From contig PCDI01000002.1 of NCBI GenBank assembly GCA_002778195.1, forward strand, positions 3,423,234 through 3,487,233: a DNA stretch of 64,000 bases. Reading direction: 5' to 3'. Position 1 is the first letter of the stretch. Each line of letters begins with the position of its first letter. Below are positions 33,418 through 44,877 of the stretch, in pieces. The notes beneath the pieces were generated by a model. It was given only the letters and a program-made list of their open reading frames with translations. It made no database searches and was not told the origin of the DNA. Origin of the DNA: Raffaelea ambrosiae. Lineage: Eukaryota; Ascomycota; Sordariomycetes; Ophiostomatales; Ophiostomataceae. Made by a program: the position numbers and the translations under genes.

Positions 33418-34472
33418 ATGAAGTCCTTCTCTACAGCCACCGTCGTGGCGGCCTCGACTCTGCCTGTCCTGGCCGCTGCCGGCAACTGGTGGAACGGCGC
33501 TCCGGGCTGTGCTGTACGTCCTCCCTCTTCTGAAGAAATGAACAAAGAAAAAAAGATGCTACAACAGTGCTGACCTCCCCCCCCCCCGTGCAGGCCTCTT
33601 GTCTCTCCTCGGCCTGGTCGTCCTCCTCCTGGCCCGCCCCCACCGCCTTCTGCGCCTCCACCGCCGCCGCCCCCGTCGCCAGCTGCATCACCGCCAGCTG
33701 CTCGTCGTCCACCGACGCCGTCGCCTCCTTCTCGTCCGTGTCGTCGTCGCTGTGCAGCCGCTACACGTCCTGCTCGTCCGCCGGCAGCACCGGCGTCGTC
33801 ACCATCACCGCCTCCGGCTCCAACGGCGTGCGCGGCTGGGGCGGCGGCAACGGCCGGGGCGGTGGCTGGGGCGGCTGGGGCGGCTCCAGCAACTCGGACT
33901 GGTCCTCGACCTGGACCTCGGGCGCCGTGGCCACCGTGACCGGCTGCACCTGGAGCAACGGCCCCTGGGTGGTCGGCAGCGACGGCACGGGCGGCTGGGG
34001 CGCGGGCGGCGGCTGGGACTGGGGCAATGGCGGCCGCGGCGGCGCCGGCGACCCGTGGGGCAACGGCGGCGTGCCCTGGGGCGCGTCGGGCTTCTGGGGC
34101 GGCTCGCAGTCGGGCTGGTCGTACAAGACCACGACGGCCACGGTGACGGCCACGTACACCAACAGCGCCGGCAGCACCATCACGGCCACCGGCGGCGCCA
34201 CCATTGAGCGGGCCGCGCAGGGCAGCTCGACGAGCACGACCACGTACTTTGACCAGGCGCAGGAGACGGCCAGCAGCTCGTCCGGAGCGGGCTCCGGGTC
34301 GACCGTCTCGGGCACCACCGGCGCGGCCACCTCGACCAGCACCAGCTCCGGAGCGGGCCCGGCACGGGCGCTCCCCTTTGGCGGCAGCGCCGGCGGTGGC
34401 GGCGACTGGGCCACGGTCAAGGTCATGGGCGGTCTGCTGGGCGGCCTGCTGGTGATTGTTGGTATGCTGTGA
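33418..34472 (+). CDS. secreted, membrane-anchored Cys-rich (CFEM-like) Gly/Trp-rich protein
   Basis: Two exons (33418-33513, 33594-34472) join in phase zero to give 324 residues. The donor is GTACGT. The acceptor GTGCAG follows a C11 tract. Residues 1-21 form a signal peptide (MKSFSTATVVAASTLPVLAA). A cysteine-rich domain follows from Cys31 (C-x3-C, then FC, SC-x4-C, LC-x5-C), reminiscent of CFEM or related fungal extracellular domains but with seven rather than eight clear cysteines. Next is a Gly/Trp-rich region with GGWGG- and WGNGG-type repeats, then Thr/Ser-rich stalk sequence suited to O-glycosylation. The last 18 residues are hydrophobic (VMGGLLGGLLVIVGML), a GPI-attachment or membrane segment. 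A cell-wall or surface role is inferred. No function is known to me. The ATG has A at -3. Confidence 0.85.
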
Positions 34473-35243
34473 GTAGTGGGTGAATTGAGAGAGAGAGAGT
34501 GTGTGTGTGTATGGATCGTGATAAATACAGAGGAAAAGGTTCAGAGACTTTTTCTTTTTTCTTTTTTCTTCCTTTTTTTTTTTTGCGTGAGACGCCTTTC
34601 TCTTGAGATTGCACATTCTTGTCTGCATTTACAACAACAGGATGTTCTTGTGTTCTTGTTTGCCTAGTTCTACTCTCTTCTTACTTGCTCGACAAACCAC
34701 ATTCTTTGGGGCGTTCTTTCGTTTTCTCGTTTTCTTTCTTTTTTCCCCTCATTCTGTTTCCTTGTCGAAAAAAAAACCCGCATCAGGAAATCCTCACCGT
34801 ATTTAGTTGTTAACCCAATCTCTATATTTCGCCCATTGTCTTTCGTGAAAAGGAGCATCGATTGGAGCCGGCTCTGTTCGTTGTCACTGTGGAAAATCAA
34901 AATACCACTTTCGTTTGTGGACTGTATATTCTCGTCTTGTATGCTTTTTGGTGGTTCCCCTTTTTTGGGTTCACCAACGCCATACACTCGCCAAACACAC
35001 AGCCAATTCAAACACAAAACATACATGCTGCATTTCCTTTGTCATGAACCCTCAATATGAATAAAAAAAATTTAGACGCCATAGGCTTGACGTGAACTGA
35101 TGCAAAGCAAACAAAAAACGAAAAAAAGAAAGAAAAAAACAAGAAAAAAACAAGGCACGGCTCTTTTTCTCCATCCTCTCCCCGTGGTATCATCTACAAA
35201 ACGACACTTTCCTTCCTATCCATGTCCTTCCCTCCCCCCTCGT
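34473..35243. other. convergent 3' intergenic region
   Basis: The secreted-protein gene and MED17 point toward each other here. The sequence is T-rich then A-rich, with an AATAAA at 35060-35065 and A-rich tracts to 35150. The two transcripts may overlap at their 3' ends. No gene is seen. Confidence 0.55.
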
Positions 35244-37990
35244 TCAGGCCTCCTCCGGCTTGATCACCTCGGAAGAATCCTCCGTGATGCACTCCATGAG
35301 GATCTCCTGCAGCGACTGCTGGCTGGTCTGCTGCTGCTGCACGCTCGCTGCACTCCACGCCCACTTCCGATGAATGGCCGTCTCATCGTCATCGTCGACG
35401 GGTCTGGATGCATACAGCCGCAGTTCCGGAGGCGCCGGCCGCCCCAGAGGGCTGTCCGCGTTTAGGGCCGTCTCTAGTTCCTTTGCCTCCTCGTCGTGAG
35501 CCACCGCGTCTTCCTCGTCGACCTCTTTTTCTGCTGCCGTTGCCGCTGATGCTGCCGCTCCTTCTCCACCTGGTCCCTCCTCGGCTTCCATCTGCTCGTC
35601 CAGATCCGTCACCGCCCCCGCGGGCACGACACTGAACCGGATGGCATAGGACAGGTCGTTGTGGTGGTGCAGCCCCATGCCGCTCACCGCCGTCAGCCAC
35701 TGCACGCCCGACTGCAACTCGGCCTCCCGGGCCAGCACCAGGCTGCGCGCGTGCGCTGCCAGCACATGGGCCACCGCGCCGTCCACATAGCCCAGAACAT
35801 CGCTGAGCGTGGCGTAGTTGTCAGCCGGCGGAAACGTGTCTTGGAGCGGGTTTTTCGCCTTCTTGGCCGGGTCGTCGCTGTTGCCGTTTTTCGGTGGCGG
35901 CGCAGACGCCGCAGATGCTGAAGACGCCACAGACGGAGGCGGAGGCAGCAGCTGGACGAGGTACTGCGTCTTGAGCGGAACAATGGTCGTGCGGCTGCGG
36001 ATGGAGAGACGCACGTCGGGTGCCAGCGTCGCCTCGAACGTGAATTCGCGCGCCGCCAAAAACGCCATGGCCAGCCCTTCGGACGAGGACGGCGACTGGC
36101 CCCCGCTGGTGTGCTGGCTAGTCGTGGTGGCAGCGGCGGCGCCTGCACTGCCTGCACCGCCTGCACCGCCCGGGCGTGGAGGGAGGTACGTCGCAATCGG
36201 CCGCTCCGAGAGCGTGAAGCACGCCGCCTTCTGTCCGAGGCCGTGCAGAATCGTGCACAGGTCGGACAGGTGCTGCGCCGTGTGCTGGATGGCCTTTTCG
36301 TACTTGAGATTGGCCACGAGCGGGCGCAGCAAAAAGTACGTCGGCGGCGGTTGCCCCGTGGCGTCGGTAGGCGCGGAGGGGACTGACCGCTGGCGGTAGT
36401 GCTGGCGGTGGCCGTGGCTGAGGAAGAGGTGCAGCGAGGCCGAGATCGTCTCGGCCAGCTCGCTCTTGGCTTGGTCGGTGTGGTTGTTTTTGGCGGCGGC
36501 GGCTGCTACTGCAGCTGCTGCTGCTGATGCTGCTGATGCTGCTGATGCACCACCTGGGCCCAGCTGCAACGGCTGCAGGCGGATCACAGCATCGGTGTGG
36601 GCGCCGTATGGGAGCATGATCTCGCCGTCCTTGCAGACGACGCCGTGGGCCACCATGTGACGCGCCTCGCGGTTCAGCTCGCGCCACAGCTCCTGCGCGT
36701 ACACCGTGTTGCGCGCCTCCCGGATGCGGTCCTCGAGCGGCGCCGTCGCCGGCAGACGAGTCGGGACTACCGAGCTGCCCAGAATCGGGTGGGTCTTCTC
36801 ACTTGTTGCCTGCCTTGCCTGCCTTGCCTGCCTTGCCTGCAGCGTCACCACCACAACGCTCGGCGGTCCCAGTGCCGACATGTCGAGCGCCACATGGCCG
36901 CGCTTGACGCGGCGCAGCGGGGCAAAGCCTTGGACCCGCAGATCGGGCGCCGCCTCGGAAAAGCCGAATTTGACCCGCAGGACCCGTCGCTGGCCCGGCA
37001 TGCGCGACAGGCCCCAGCCGCGGTCGTGCACGCCCACGACCTCGGACCAGTACGTCTCCTCGCGCCGCAGCTCGGCATGCAGGTGCTTGCGTCCGCCCGC
37101 CAGCACCGCCGCCGCCCGGTCCATGGCCAGCAGCTGCCACCCGACGCACTCGGTCTTGTGTTCCAGCAGACGCTGCGCGTTGAAGCGCGTGGTCTCGTCG
37201 AGCTCCGAGGATCCACCGCCGCCCATGATGCTGTTCTTGGTCTGCAAGGCCCGGGCAGCCTGGGCGGCGTTGGCTATGCGGCCGGCGCTGAGGGTGCCGA
37301 TGCCGACCTTTTCACGGAGGACCGGCGAAAGAGTCTGGACGGCCTGGGTCGGGCGGTCTTTGGAGAGGAGGAGGGAGACAAAGTCGACCACGATGAGGCC
37401 GCTCTGGAGGGCAGACCTGTGGCGGTCAGTGAAAGGGACGACGAAGCTGACAGAAAACTGACAGAACAGACACGCAGAGTCCAAGACGATGCCAAGAAAG
37501 AAACCCCCAAAGACCAGAAAAGACATACGAAAAAAAACAATTCATCAAAAAAAAAAACTTACTCCAGGGTCCGCAGGACTTCGTCGCGCCTGGCCACCAT
37601 GGCCTCCACGCTCTTGGGCCCGCCCCGAATCACTATATTCTGCTTCTCGTCCTGCTTTTCATCACCCTCCTCGTCGGCCCCCTCTTCCTCGTCCTCGTCG
37701 ACGGCCTCTCCATTCTCCCGCCTGCGCTGCCTCTCCTCGATCTCCTGGCGCAGTCCGTCCTCGGTCAGCTTGCGGAACTCGACGCCCTGGACCTTGAGCC
37801 GCCGCACAAAGTCGCCGATGTTGGCCGGCCGCTCCTGCTGGTTCGTGGTGCCATTGGCACCGTTGCCGTTGCTGTTGTCCGCGACCGGCCAAGGGCGGAA
37901 GACGGGATCGCGCCGGCCGAACAGCTGCGGGTGGCGGCCCCCTCCGCTGCCATCAGCGGCCGCCGCTGCTCCTGAGCCGCCGTCCGCCAT
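35244..37990 (-). CDS. med17: MED17 (Srb4), Mediator head-module subunit
   Basis: Two exons (37990-37563, 37416-35244) join in phase to give 866 residues. The donor is GTAAGT and the acceptor CCACAG. The N-terminal 110 residues are disordered, with an acidic stretch near 115-130. After RRDEVLRTLESALQSG, at the exon junction, comes a conserved block. It includes LIVVDFVSLLLSKDRPTQAV, LSPVLREKVGIGTLSA and later WGLSRMPGQRRVLRVKFGF. This is the Med17 pattern. MED17 is the central scaffold of the Mediator head and contacts RNA polymerase II. Yeast Srb4 is 687 residues; the excess lies in Ala-rich, Pro-rich and ARQ-repeat inserts. The C-terminus aligns with the stop at 35244. The frame continues upstream of the chosen ATG to 38272, but that part (HTHARDDHHTP) looks untranslated. 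Confidence 0.9.
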
Positions 37991-40900
37991 TGGGGTATGG
38001 TGGTCGTCGCGCGCGTGTGTGTGAGGCTGCGCAAGAAGACATGCGTGCTCTTGCTGTCGTCGTTGTTTTCGCACGCGTGTTGTTTGCCGTAGTATCGTGC
38101 AAGCTTGCGCCCCAAAGTTTTCCCAACTCCGAATACTCCAAGGTGAAGAGGGGCTGAAGCTCCCCAAGAAAACCTTGGGCACCAGCCACATGTATACACG
38201 TGACCAGTCACGCCCCCTCATTCTCCACCAAACCCGTACAGCCCGACTTACACATGCCTCGAGCTCACTCACTTACACGCTCAGCAAAAAAAAAAAGAAA
38301 AAGAGCTCACCAGGCTCTCAACATCCCCAAACACATCCACCTCAGAGATCACTCCTTCGATCGGACAATGGTGTGACCAGAAAGACCGCCGCCCAATTCG
38401 CTTCATCCCGGAGCAAAGCAATCCACCGGGGGAGAGGGATCGCCCGTCCATCTCACGAGATTGCCGAGGACGCGTAGCCTTGCCGACCAGTCCATGGAGG
38501 TAGGGTTTTGACGGTCCGCCGGTCGGCTTTCCGTCTGTCCATCTTTCCATCCCAGCGCGGCAAATCATGAAGATGCATTTGTTGCTCGTGGTAAGGTGGT
38601 ATGCGATATGGGCAAGTCCAGGATACATTGAGACAGCCTCATTATTGACGATGACACGGTGGACGAAACTACCCACCCCTGCTGGTGTTCTGAAAGCATT
38701 CCTCCGCAAAAATAAGGAACATGCCGCGCACTAGCAAGCGGTCACAAGAACGAAAGTTTTTTTTATTTGTTATTTTCTTGTGAACCAAAATAAAAAGGAG
38801 GCATTTTGGAGGGGGGTCTGCAGATTACATTCCCTTCTGGGTAACTCGGCAGCGAGTGCGGAAATTTTGCAGGTTGGCGTCGTCGAGATGGGGAATGGGA
38901 TGTCTAACACAGGCCTAGGGTCGGGGCTGGCCCACGGGTTTAACGGCGCAAAGTTGGAGAAACTGGGGGGGGCTAGCCAAGGTGAAGAGCAGCTGCAGGA
39001 GTAGAATCCCCGAAAAAAAAAGGAATGCACACAAAACAAGGGAAAAGAAGAGTCGAGTTCGGCGATCGGCGATCGGGACTCGGGCTCGGCAGGTCGGCGC
39101 TTTGGCAGCCAACGAAAATCAGATTTTACCGCCTTGCGGGCGCGCACTGGCCCCTGTGGGCATTTCCCGAGGAGGGAAAGAGCGCTGTAAAGCCGCTCCC
39201 GAGTACACTAATAATACTGAAACTACAGCGTGCCGTAGGGGGTAGTTAGAAAGTTAGGGGGCTAGACCATCGCAGATGACAAGGCGGCCGGCCTGGTATC
39301 CAAGCCAGAATCGCCGAAATGACCTACTCAATGCAAGGGAACTACGAGCAGGCGCGACGGCGGTTTGGTTCGCTCTATCATCGGCTAGCGACTGCCGGTT
39401 TCCTCTCTATACCATCCACCCATCCATCCACCCACCCATCCCCATGCCCTTGATGTGCGAATTAGACAGCACGAGGGCACCGATGGTCTGATTGTGATGC
39501 GGTTTTGTTTCGACTTTAACCTTTTTTATTTTTCGATGTCGATGGCCACGGCTAAGCAAGTCCAGCAATCGCCCAACTGCCGGCAGACGAAAGATATGTA
39601 TCTTACGTCTTGGCCATGGCAGAAGGGTGCAATAATCAGGCTCTGGGCGCACTCAAGACGGAGATGTCCGGGCAGAATGTGTGTGTGTCTCCGCGGAGGA
39701 TGTGTAGCATCCCAGGGTTCATCCACACTCCCTTACAAGGCTGTGAAATCATGGAGGACTGTGCAAAGTTCTGGGAATGACCTTCTGTAAGAATAGGCTC
39801 CACGGAAGCTGCCTGGAGGCTTAAAGACCCGCGGCTTACAAGAGGTTGGTGATGAGGTCTCAAGAACAAAAATAAAAAATAAAAATAAAAAATTGTAAGC
39901 ATGGTGTGCACATCTGATGCCACATAGGGCCAGGCTAAGACGGCATTCAGCAACGAACGCGAAACTCGCCCCTCTGGCAGTTGATGATGGAGGGGGGGTG
40001 TGTCTTAACTTTCATGATCGTGGTCTGGAACGGAACTGGGCAAAACGGAGGACATAACGAGCCGTGAGATAACTACGAAGGATGGTGAATATGGAGGGAA
40101 TCAAAGACGCCGCAGGGAGACCCAAGCCAGCGGTAATGGGGGGAGGAGGACCAGAGAAACGGTCATGAGCTTTGTGAGACGGGAAGTCTAGGGGTCAGTG
40201 TTGTATTACTCGTATGGGCGGCCAACATCAGTTGAGCAATGCATGGGAAAGCAAAGAGGGAAAGCTCTTGCAAATCACTCTGGGCGTCTTCTCCACAGCA
40301 GTGGCTGTTCGCCTCCCCCTGCCGGGACGAAGCCGGTGCAACTACATGGTGGTCAATAACTAGTTAATGTCCTCTTCGAGACACAGAAGTGGGGGATCCC
40401 ACGGTTGACAGACCTGGACCATTTACAAGAGTGATGGAGTCACGTTTTCCAAAGGCCCTCTCAAAGCCCTTTGACAGGTGGCCCCCTACCGCGAGATCGG
40501 CAAATCGGCACTCGTTGTCTGTTACGGTTTTTAAGAGGAGGGTTTGGGGGGGGGGGGGGAGGGGGTCTTGTGCTCCCGATCAAACGAAAGCGTTGTATCT
40601 TGCTCGGAGATGGAGCGTTTGGTTGGTCTCCAAGTCCGCGGAGCAGACTGGCCAGTGTCCGTTTGTGTGTGTGTGTGTGTGTGTGTGTTATTGTAGGCGG
40701 TAGTTTCCCGAGCCGGATCTCTGTCTGATTTGCTGATGATGGTTTTTGTTCTACAATGTAAAATATAACTAGGGATTGAACGAAGCTGGGTGAGAGCGCG
40801 TGCATAACCAGGCGGAACAGCTGTTGGCGTCAGTTTTGTTTCCGTTCCGAGGAGCATAATCCCACCGACCGATGCGACGGGTATCTCAATGTCCGACTAC

Positions 40901-43399
40901 TGCATGTAAAATATGAACTTGTTGCGATGTCCGACGCCTTCCCAGCATCAGGGGGGGAAAATGACTACCTAACTAGTTAGCTGCAGCAGCATATTATCAT
41001 GTATCACACTGTGTCAGAGTGAATCATACCAAGCCACACAATATGGCCTTGTCCGCTTGTGCACAAAAAAAAAAAACGAAAAACACTGAGGCTTATGAAA
41101 TTGAGCAAAAAAGAAAACTCCCTCCCACCGGAACGGGAAACAATTCAAGTCCGAGAGCTGTTAGGCCGGTTTGGGGGGAAGGTGGGATTTGGCTTGGTTT
41201 CTGACTTGCCCAATTGGGCACAGACACGGGTAGACTTTCTGTTGGACCCCGTTGGACCAGATGCCGCCAACCGTTGAGAGAGAGAGGGAGAGAGATTTAG
41301 TGTGTGGTGTGTGTGGCCTGGTACGAGACGGGATTCACACACATCGCGTCCCACACACGCTTGGCAAACACATCGCCAAACATGATCATGAACGCCCGGG
41401 GTGATGGACGAGGCAACTGGGCCCCAGACACGCCCTCGGATGGTTTTCAACGGACAGACGACTGCGCCTGCAGGAATCGAGAAGAAAAAAATGCTCCAGA
41501 TCCTGAAATATGTAGGCATCCCGAAGGGGGCAGAGACTGCTGCCATTATACATACTCGCGTGGTCTTGTGAGAGCATGGCCAGACAGCTGCAGATGCTGC
41601 TGCTGGGCAGGGACAGGACAGGAATCACCTGTACTGCGACTAATCACAAAGCCGGTGGGATTGGCGCGCGCTCGGGACAGGGTCGTGTTTCCCGCCCTGC
41701 GCCCAGATTGCACCCGAGGGCTTCCCCCTCCCCCTTTTCTTACAGCCCTTCGGACTCGTGCGTTTGTCCTTTGTCCTGGTAGATGTCTCCGTTCTGTGCT
41801 CGGTCTCGGAGACATTCATGTCCATTTGGGCCGCCTCCGGCGGACGATTATAAGGAGACTTTTTTCCCTGATCTGCCAGACGGTGGGCTCTGGGCGCGGA
41901 CCTGCCAAGGTGGGTTTCCCGCTCCGTTTATATGTGAATGTCCGTTTTTTTTTTCTCTTTTTCTTCTTTTTTTTTTCGCCCGGCTCCGTTTTTTATAGGT
42001 AACATCCGTTTCCACATTCCGTTTTCTTGAATGCTCCCGTTTTCAATGAGACCCGTTTCTATTATGTCTCCGTTCTGGAGACACGACGTACGTCACTGCT
42101 CGCGGGGGTTAGCTACCCTTTTAACTACCTTCAGACTTTCGCTCCATTTAAGTATCCGAACCCCGACTCCGCTGCATTGCACGTCCACTGCCACGCCAGC
42201 ATAACACACGCCAGCCCAAAACGTCCGACATCTCGGGTAGCAGGAGCGCGCGGAACCTCCGAATCCACCGAACGAGAGCGAAGCTGGAGGGGTGAAAAAG
42301 GGAAGAACAAAAAACCCCCAGACACGTAATTGGATCGCGATCGATGGGCCTGATGCACCGTAGACGTGTGATACTCGTAATAGAAGGCGCAGCGTGCATG
42401 CGACTCCATCCCGTTTCTGTGCAAGCGGACAGGCAAGATGGCGAGGATCGCGGGATCCACTAATTAGAGCAAAGGAGCACTTTCTTCCCTTTTATTGCTA
42501 TTATATTTCTTTTTTTTTTCTGCAATTCCGTATTCGCGTTTATCCGTATTTGCGGCCCCTATCAGGAATTACTGCAAAGGGAATGGGGAAGTCTGCTACT
42601 CAGTTGCTCTGTCGCTGGAGAGAAGACGAAGACGGATGTAAACATCCAGGCCGCGGCTACGACCAAGACCTTGCAAGGGTTTTGGGAAGCCGTTGCCGGC
42701 GTCAGCTCTTAGGTACCGAGCAACTATCTCAAACCGGTGTGTTCAGGCCGAGAATTATCTCGACATAGCTATCGTACTTGCTCGCAGTTCATCAATGCTT
42801 GCCGGGCTGCGCGTATCAGAAGGAGTGTCTTGGTTCTGACCAGGCCACATGGTTTCCGCAGAGGAGAGCGCCCAGTCTTCTCCACAGCGCCGACTCCAAT
42901 GGCAGGCTGTCTTACACGGCAACACTCTCTACCCTGTACATAGTAGTTACATAGTAAGACGGGGGGGGCACAGGGTATCAGTCGCGAGAGCCAGACTGCA
43001 ACTCGACCAGGGCGCTTCGCCCGAAGTTGCGGCATCGGGCTTGTTAGTCATGTGCCAGCCAGGCTGGTATATCAACAGTTATGTTGGATGGACTTTAGAC
43101 ACATTGTCCCTGGAGTTACGGCGTTTGCCATCGGATGTGCATTGGCCTGCATCTTCTCTTTCGGAGACTTTTTTTGGGTCTTGGCCTTTTCTTTTATGGA
43201 TTTCCCCTTTTGGGTCATCTTTTGGGTCATCTTTTTACCGATTTGGGGCCTTTCTGGTTGGGTCTATTTGACCGCTGCTCTCGTGAGATTTGTCAGTGCT
43301 TCGCCAATCTTGTCGCGGTAAGATACGACAAACGCCCCATCCACTTAAAAAAAAATAAGAAATAAATAAAAGGTGAAAACTTTACACAGGTGGGCTAGC
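37991..43399. other. gene-free stretch, middle desert part 1
   Basis: The first several hundred bases should hold the MED17 promoter. Beyond that no frame resembles a known protein. Seen here are a (GT)n tract at about 40664-40689, a run of 14 G at 40546-40559, T-rich patches near 41945-41980, and near-palindromes at 40752, 42937 and 42948. A hydrophobic 89-codon frame at 43052-43321 comes from a TTTTGG-rich patch. Confidence 0.55.
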
Positions 43400-44715
43400 C
43401 AGTATTTGGACTGTTTGGCCTGGCTGATGCACACCCCCAGTGGATAGTCCTCAGACAGAGGTCCCACGCAGCACTGTAAGGTTTGAAATCAAACGGTGCA
43501 ACTTTGAGGCGGATGACAATTGCCAAATGGTGATCTGACGAAGCAAGACACGGGCATGCAAAAGGCGGAGAGGGGTACACACAGAACAATACATAGATGG
43601 GACAGAAACGAATGCCCTCCACGAACACACAACAGCACAGTTAGGAAGCATCATGTGGCCACTGACAGCAGTGGCATCTGCCTCCTGCAAATTGCTGCAG
43701 AAGGCAGGTGCAACCTTGATGAGATCCTTCTTTGGTCCTCGCTACGTCCGTCGTTCTTTCGTTTGCTGGGTTTTGCCCATGTCCCGACCACACCTGTAAA
43801 ATAACTAGTAGCGAGTCCTTGCTCCTTCCCGCCATGTGCGGGCTAGTTTACACTTTCGGGAGGCTTAACTCCGCCGGCCGCCAGTCGGAGTCTGGCCAGT
43901 GTGCCTGGGAGCATGCCGGAGTTTGGTCCTTTTGTCTCCTAGGAGCGTAAGGAATTAATGGAGACATTAATTGAAAGCAATAAAAATGAAAAAATGAAAA
44001 ATAAAACGATGCACCAGAGCAACGAATAATAATAAGAGAGCAGTGTTTTCAAGAGGTCACAATCACAGGGCGTGGGATCAAAAGGAGGTTGGAGCACTGA
44101 AGCGCATGTAGAAGCGGGGGGGATGGAGCAGGAAAAGAAAAAAAGAGAAAAAAAGAGAGAAAAAAGAAGAAGAAAGCCACCAAAAACGCAGGAGATCAAC
44201 AGCAAGCCATGAATCATTTTCCCGAAACGGAGAGCCGAATGTCTCACCGTTTCTGACCCTCTGTACATTTTCAAATTCCCTGTGTCTCTGAGCAGGTCTC
44301 CACCGTCTTTCTACCTGTGAGCGTGTGTGCTGAAGGAGGGGGGGGGGGGGTGGCTTTGTGTGGTGGCTTTGTGGGATTATTCCTGCCACCCTCGCGGAAT
44401 TCATTCCTGGCAGGTAGAGCCGCTGGCTTTGGAAGCAACGCCCAATTCTTGGTCGTATTTGATCTTACAAATTACCAACCTTCTTTCTGGACCTGGTCAG
44501 GACTCTAGAGTCGAGCAAGTAGACAAACTGACAAAACTGAGATAAAGTACCGGAGATGGCACTCATCTGCTTTGCCATACCCGAATACGCTCGCGGTCAC
44601 GGGCCGTTCACCAATTCCGTCAGGGCAAGAAGAAATTTTGTCCACATCTTTCCAAGATTGTGGAGGACACAGGAATAGTTGCCCACTGACACGAGACAGA
44701 AACGGCGCAAAACAC

Positions 44716-44740
44716 ATATATATATATATATATATATATA
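44716..44740. repeat. (TA)n microsatellite
   Basis: About twelve uninterrupted AT dinucleotides, flanked by AACAC and AACATAATAC. Confidence 0.85.
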
Positions 44741-44842
44741 AACATAATACCTGTAGCTGGCCAATTAAAAAAAATTAAAGCTTGTAGAGGGGCCCGGTGA
44801 TGGTGTGTGGGATGATCCACCAATTGCATAAATAAAATAAAA

Positions 44843-44846
<4 letters not shown>

Positions 44847-44873
<27 letters not shown>
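44847..44873. repeat. (AG)n microsatellite
   Basis: About thirteen AG dinucleotides after an AATAAAATAAAATAAA stretch. A second (GA)n of similar length is at 61445-61473. Confidence 0.85.

Positions 44874-44877
<4 letters not shown>

Noticed and set aside
33408..34628. 406-codon frame antisense to the secreted protein
   Set aside because: Ala/Gly/Arg shadow of a Gly-rich gene. The sense frame has a signal peptide, intron and anchor.
36597..38024. 475-codon frame antisense to MED17
   Set aside because: It mirrors MED17 coding sequence and its intron; the sense strand carries the conserved family blocks.
38281..38709. 142-codon minus-strand frame upstream of MED17 as an extra 5' exon
   Set aside because: Although a GTGAGC donor follows it, the sequence has no Med17 similarity, and MED17 already has a good start at 37990.
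43052..43321. 89-codon hydrophobic frame resembling a small membrane protein
   Set aside because: The hydrophobicity comes from a repeated TTTTGGGTC-type patch, and there is no conserved motif or promoter context.
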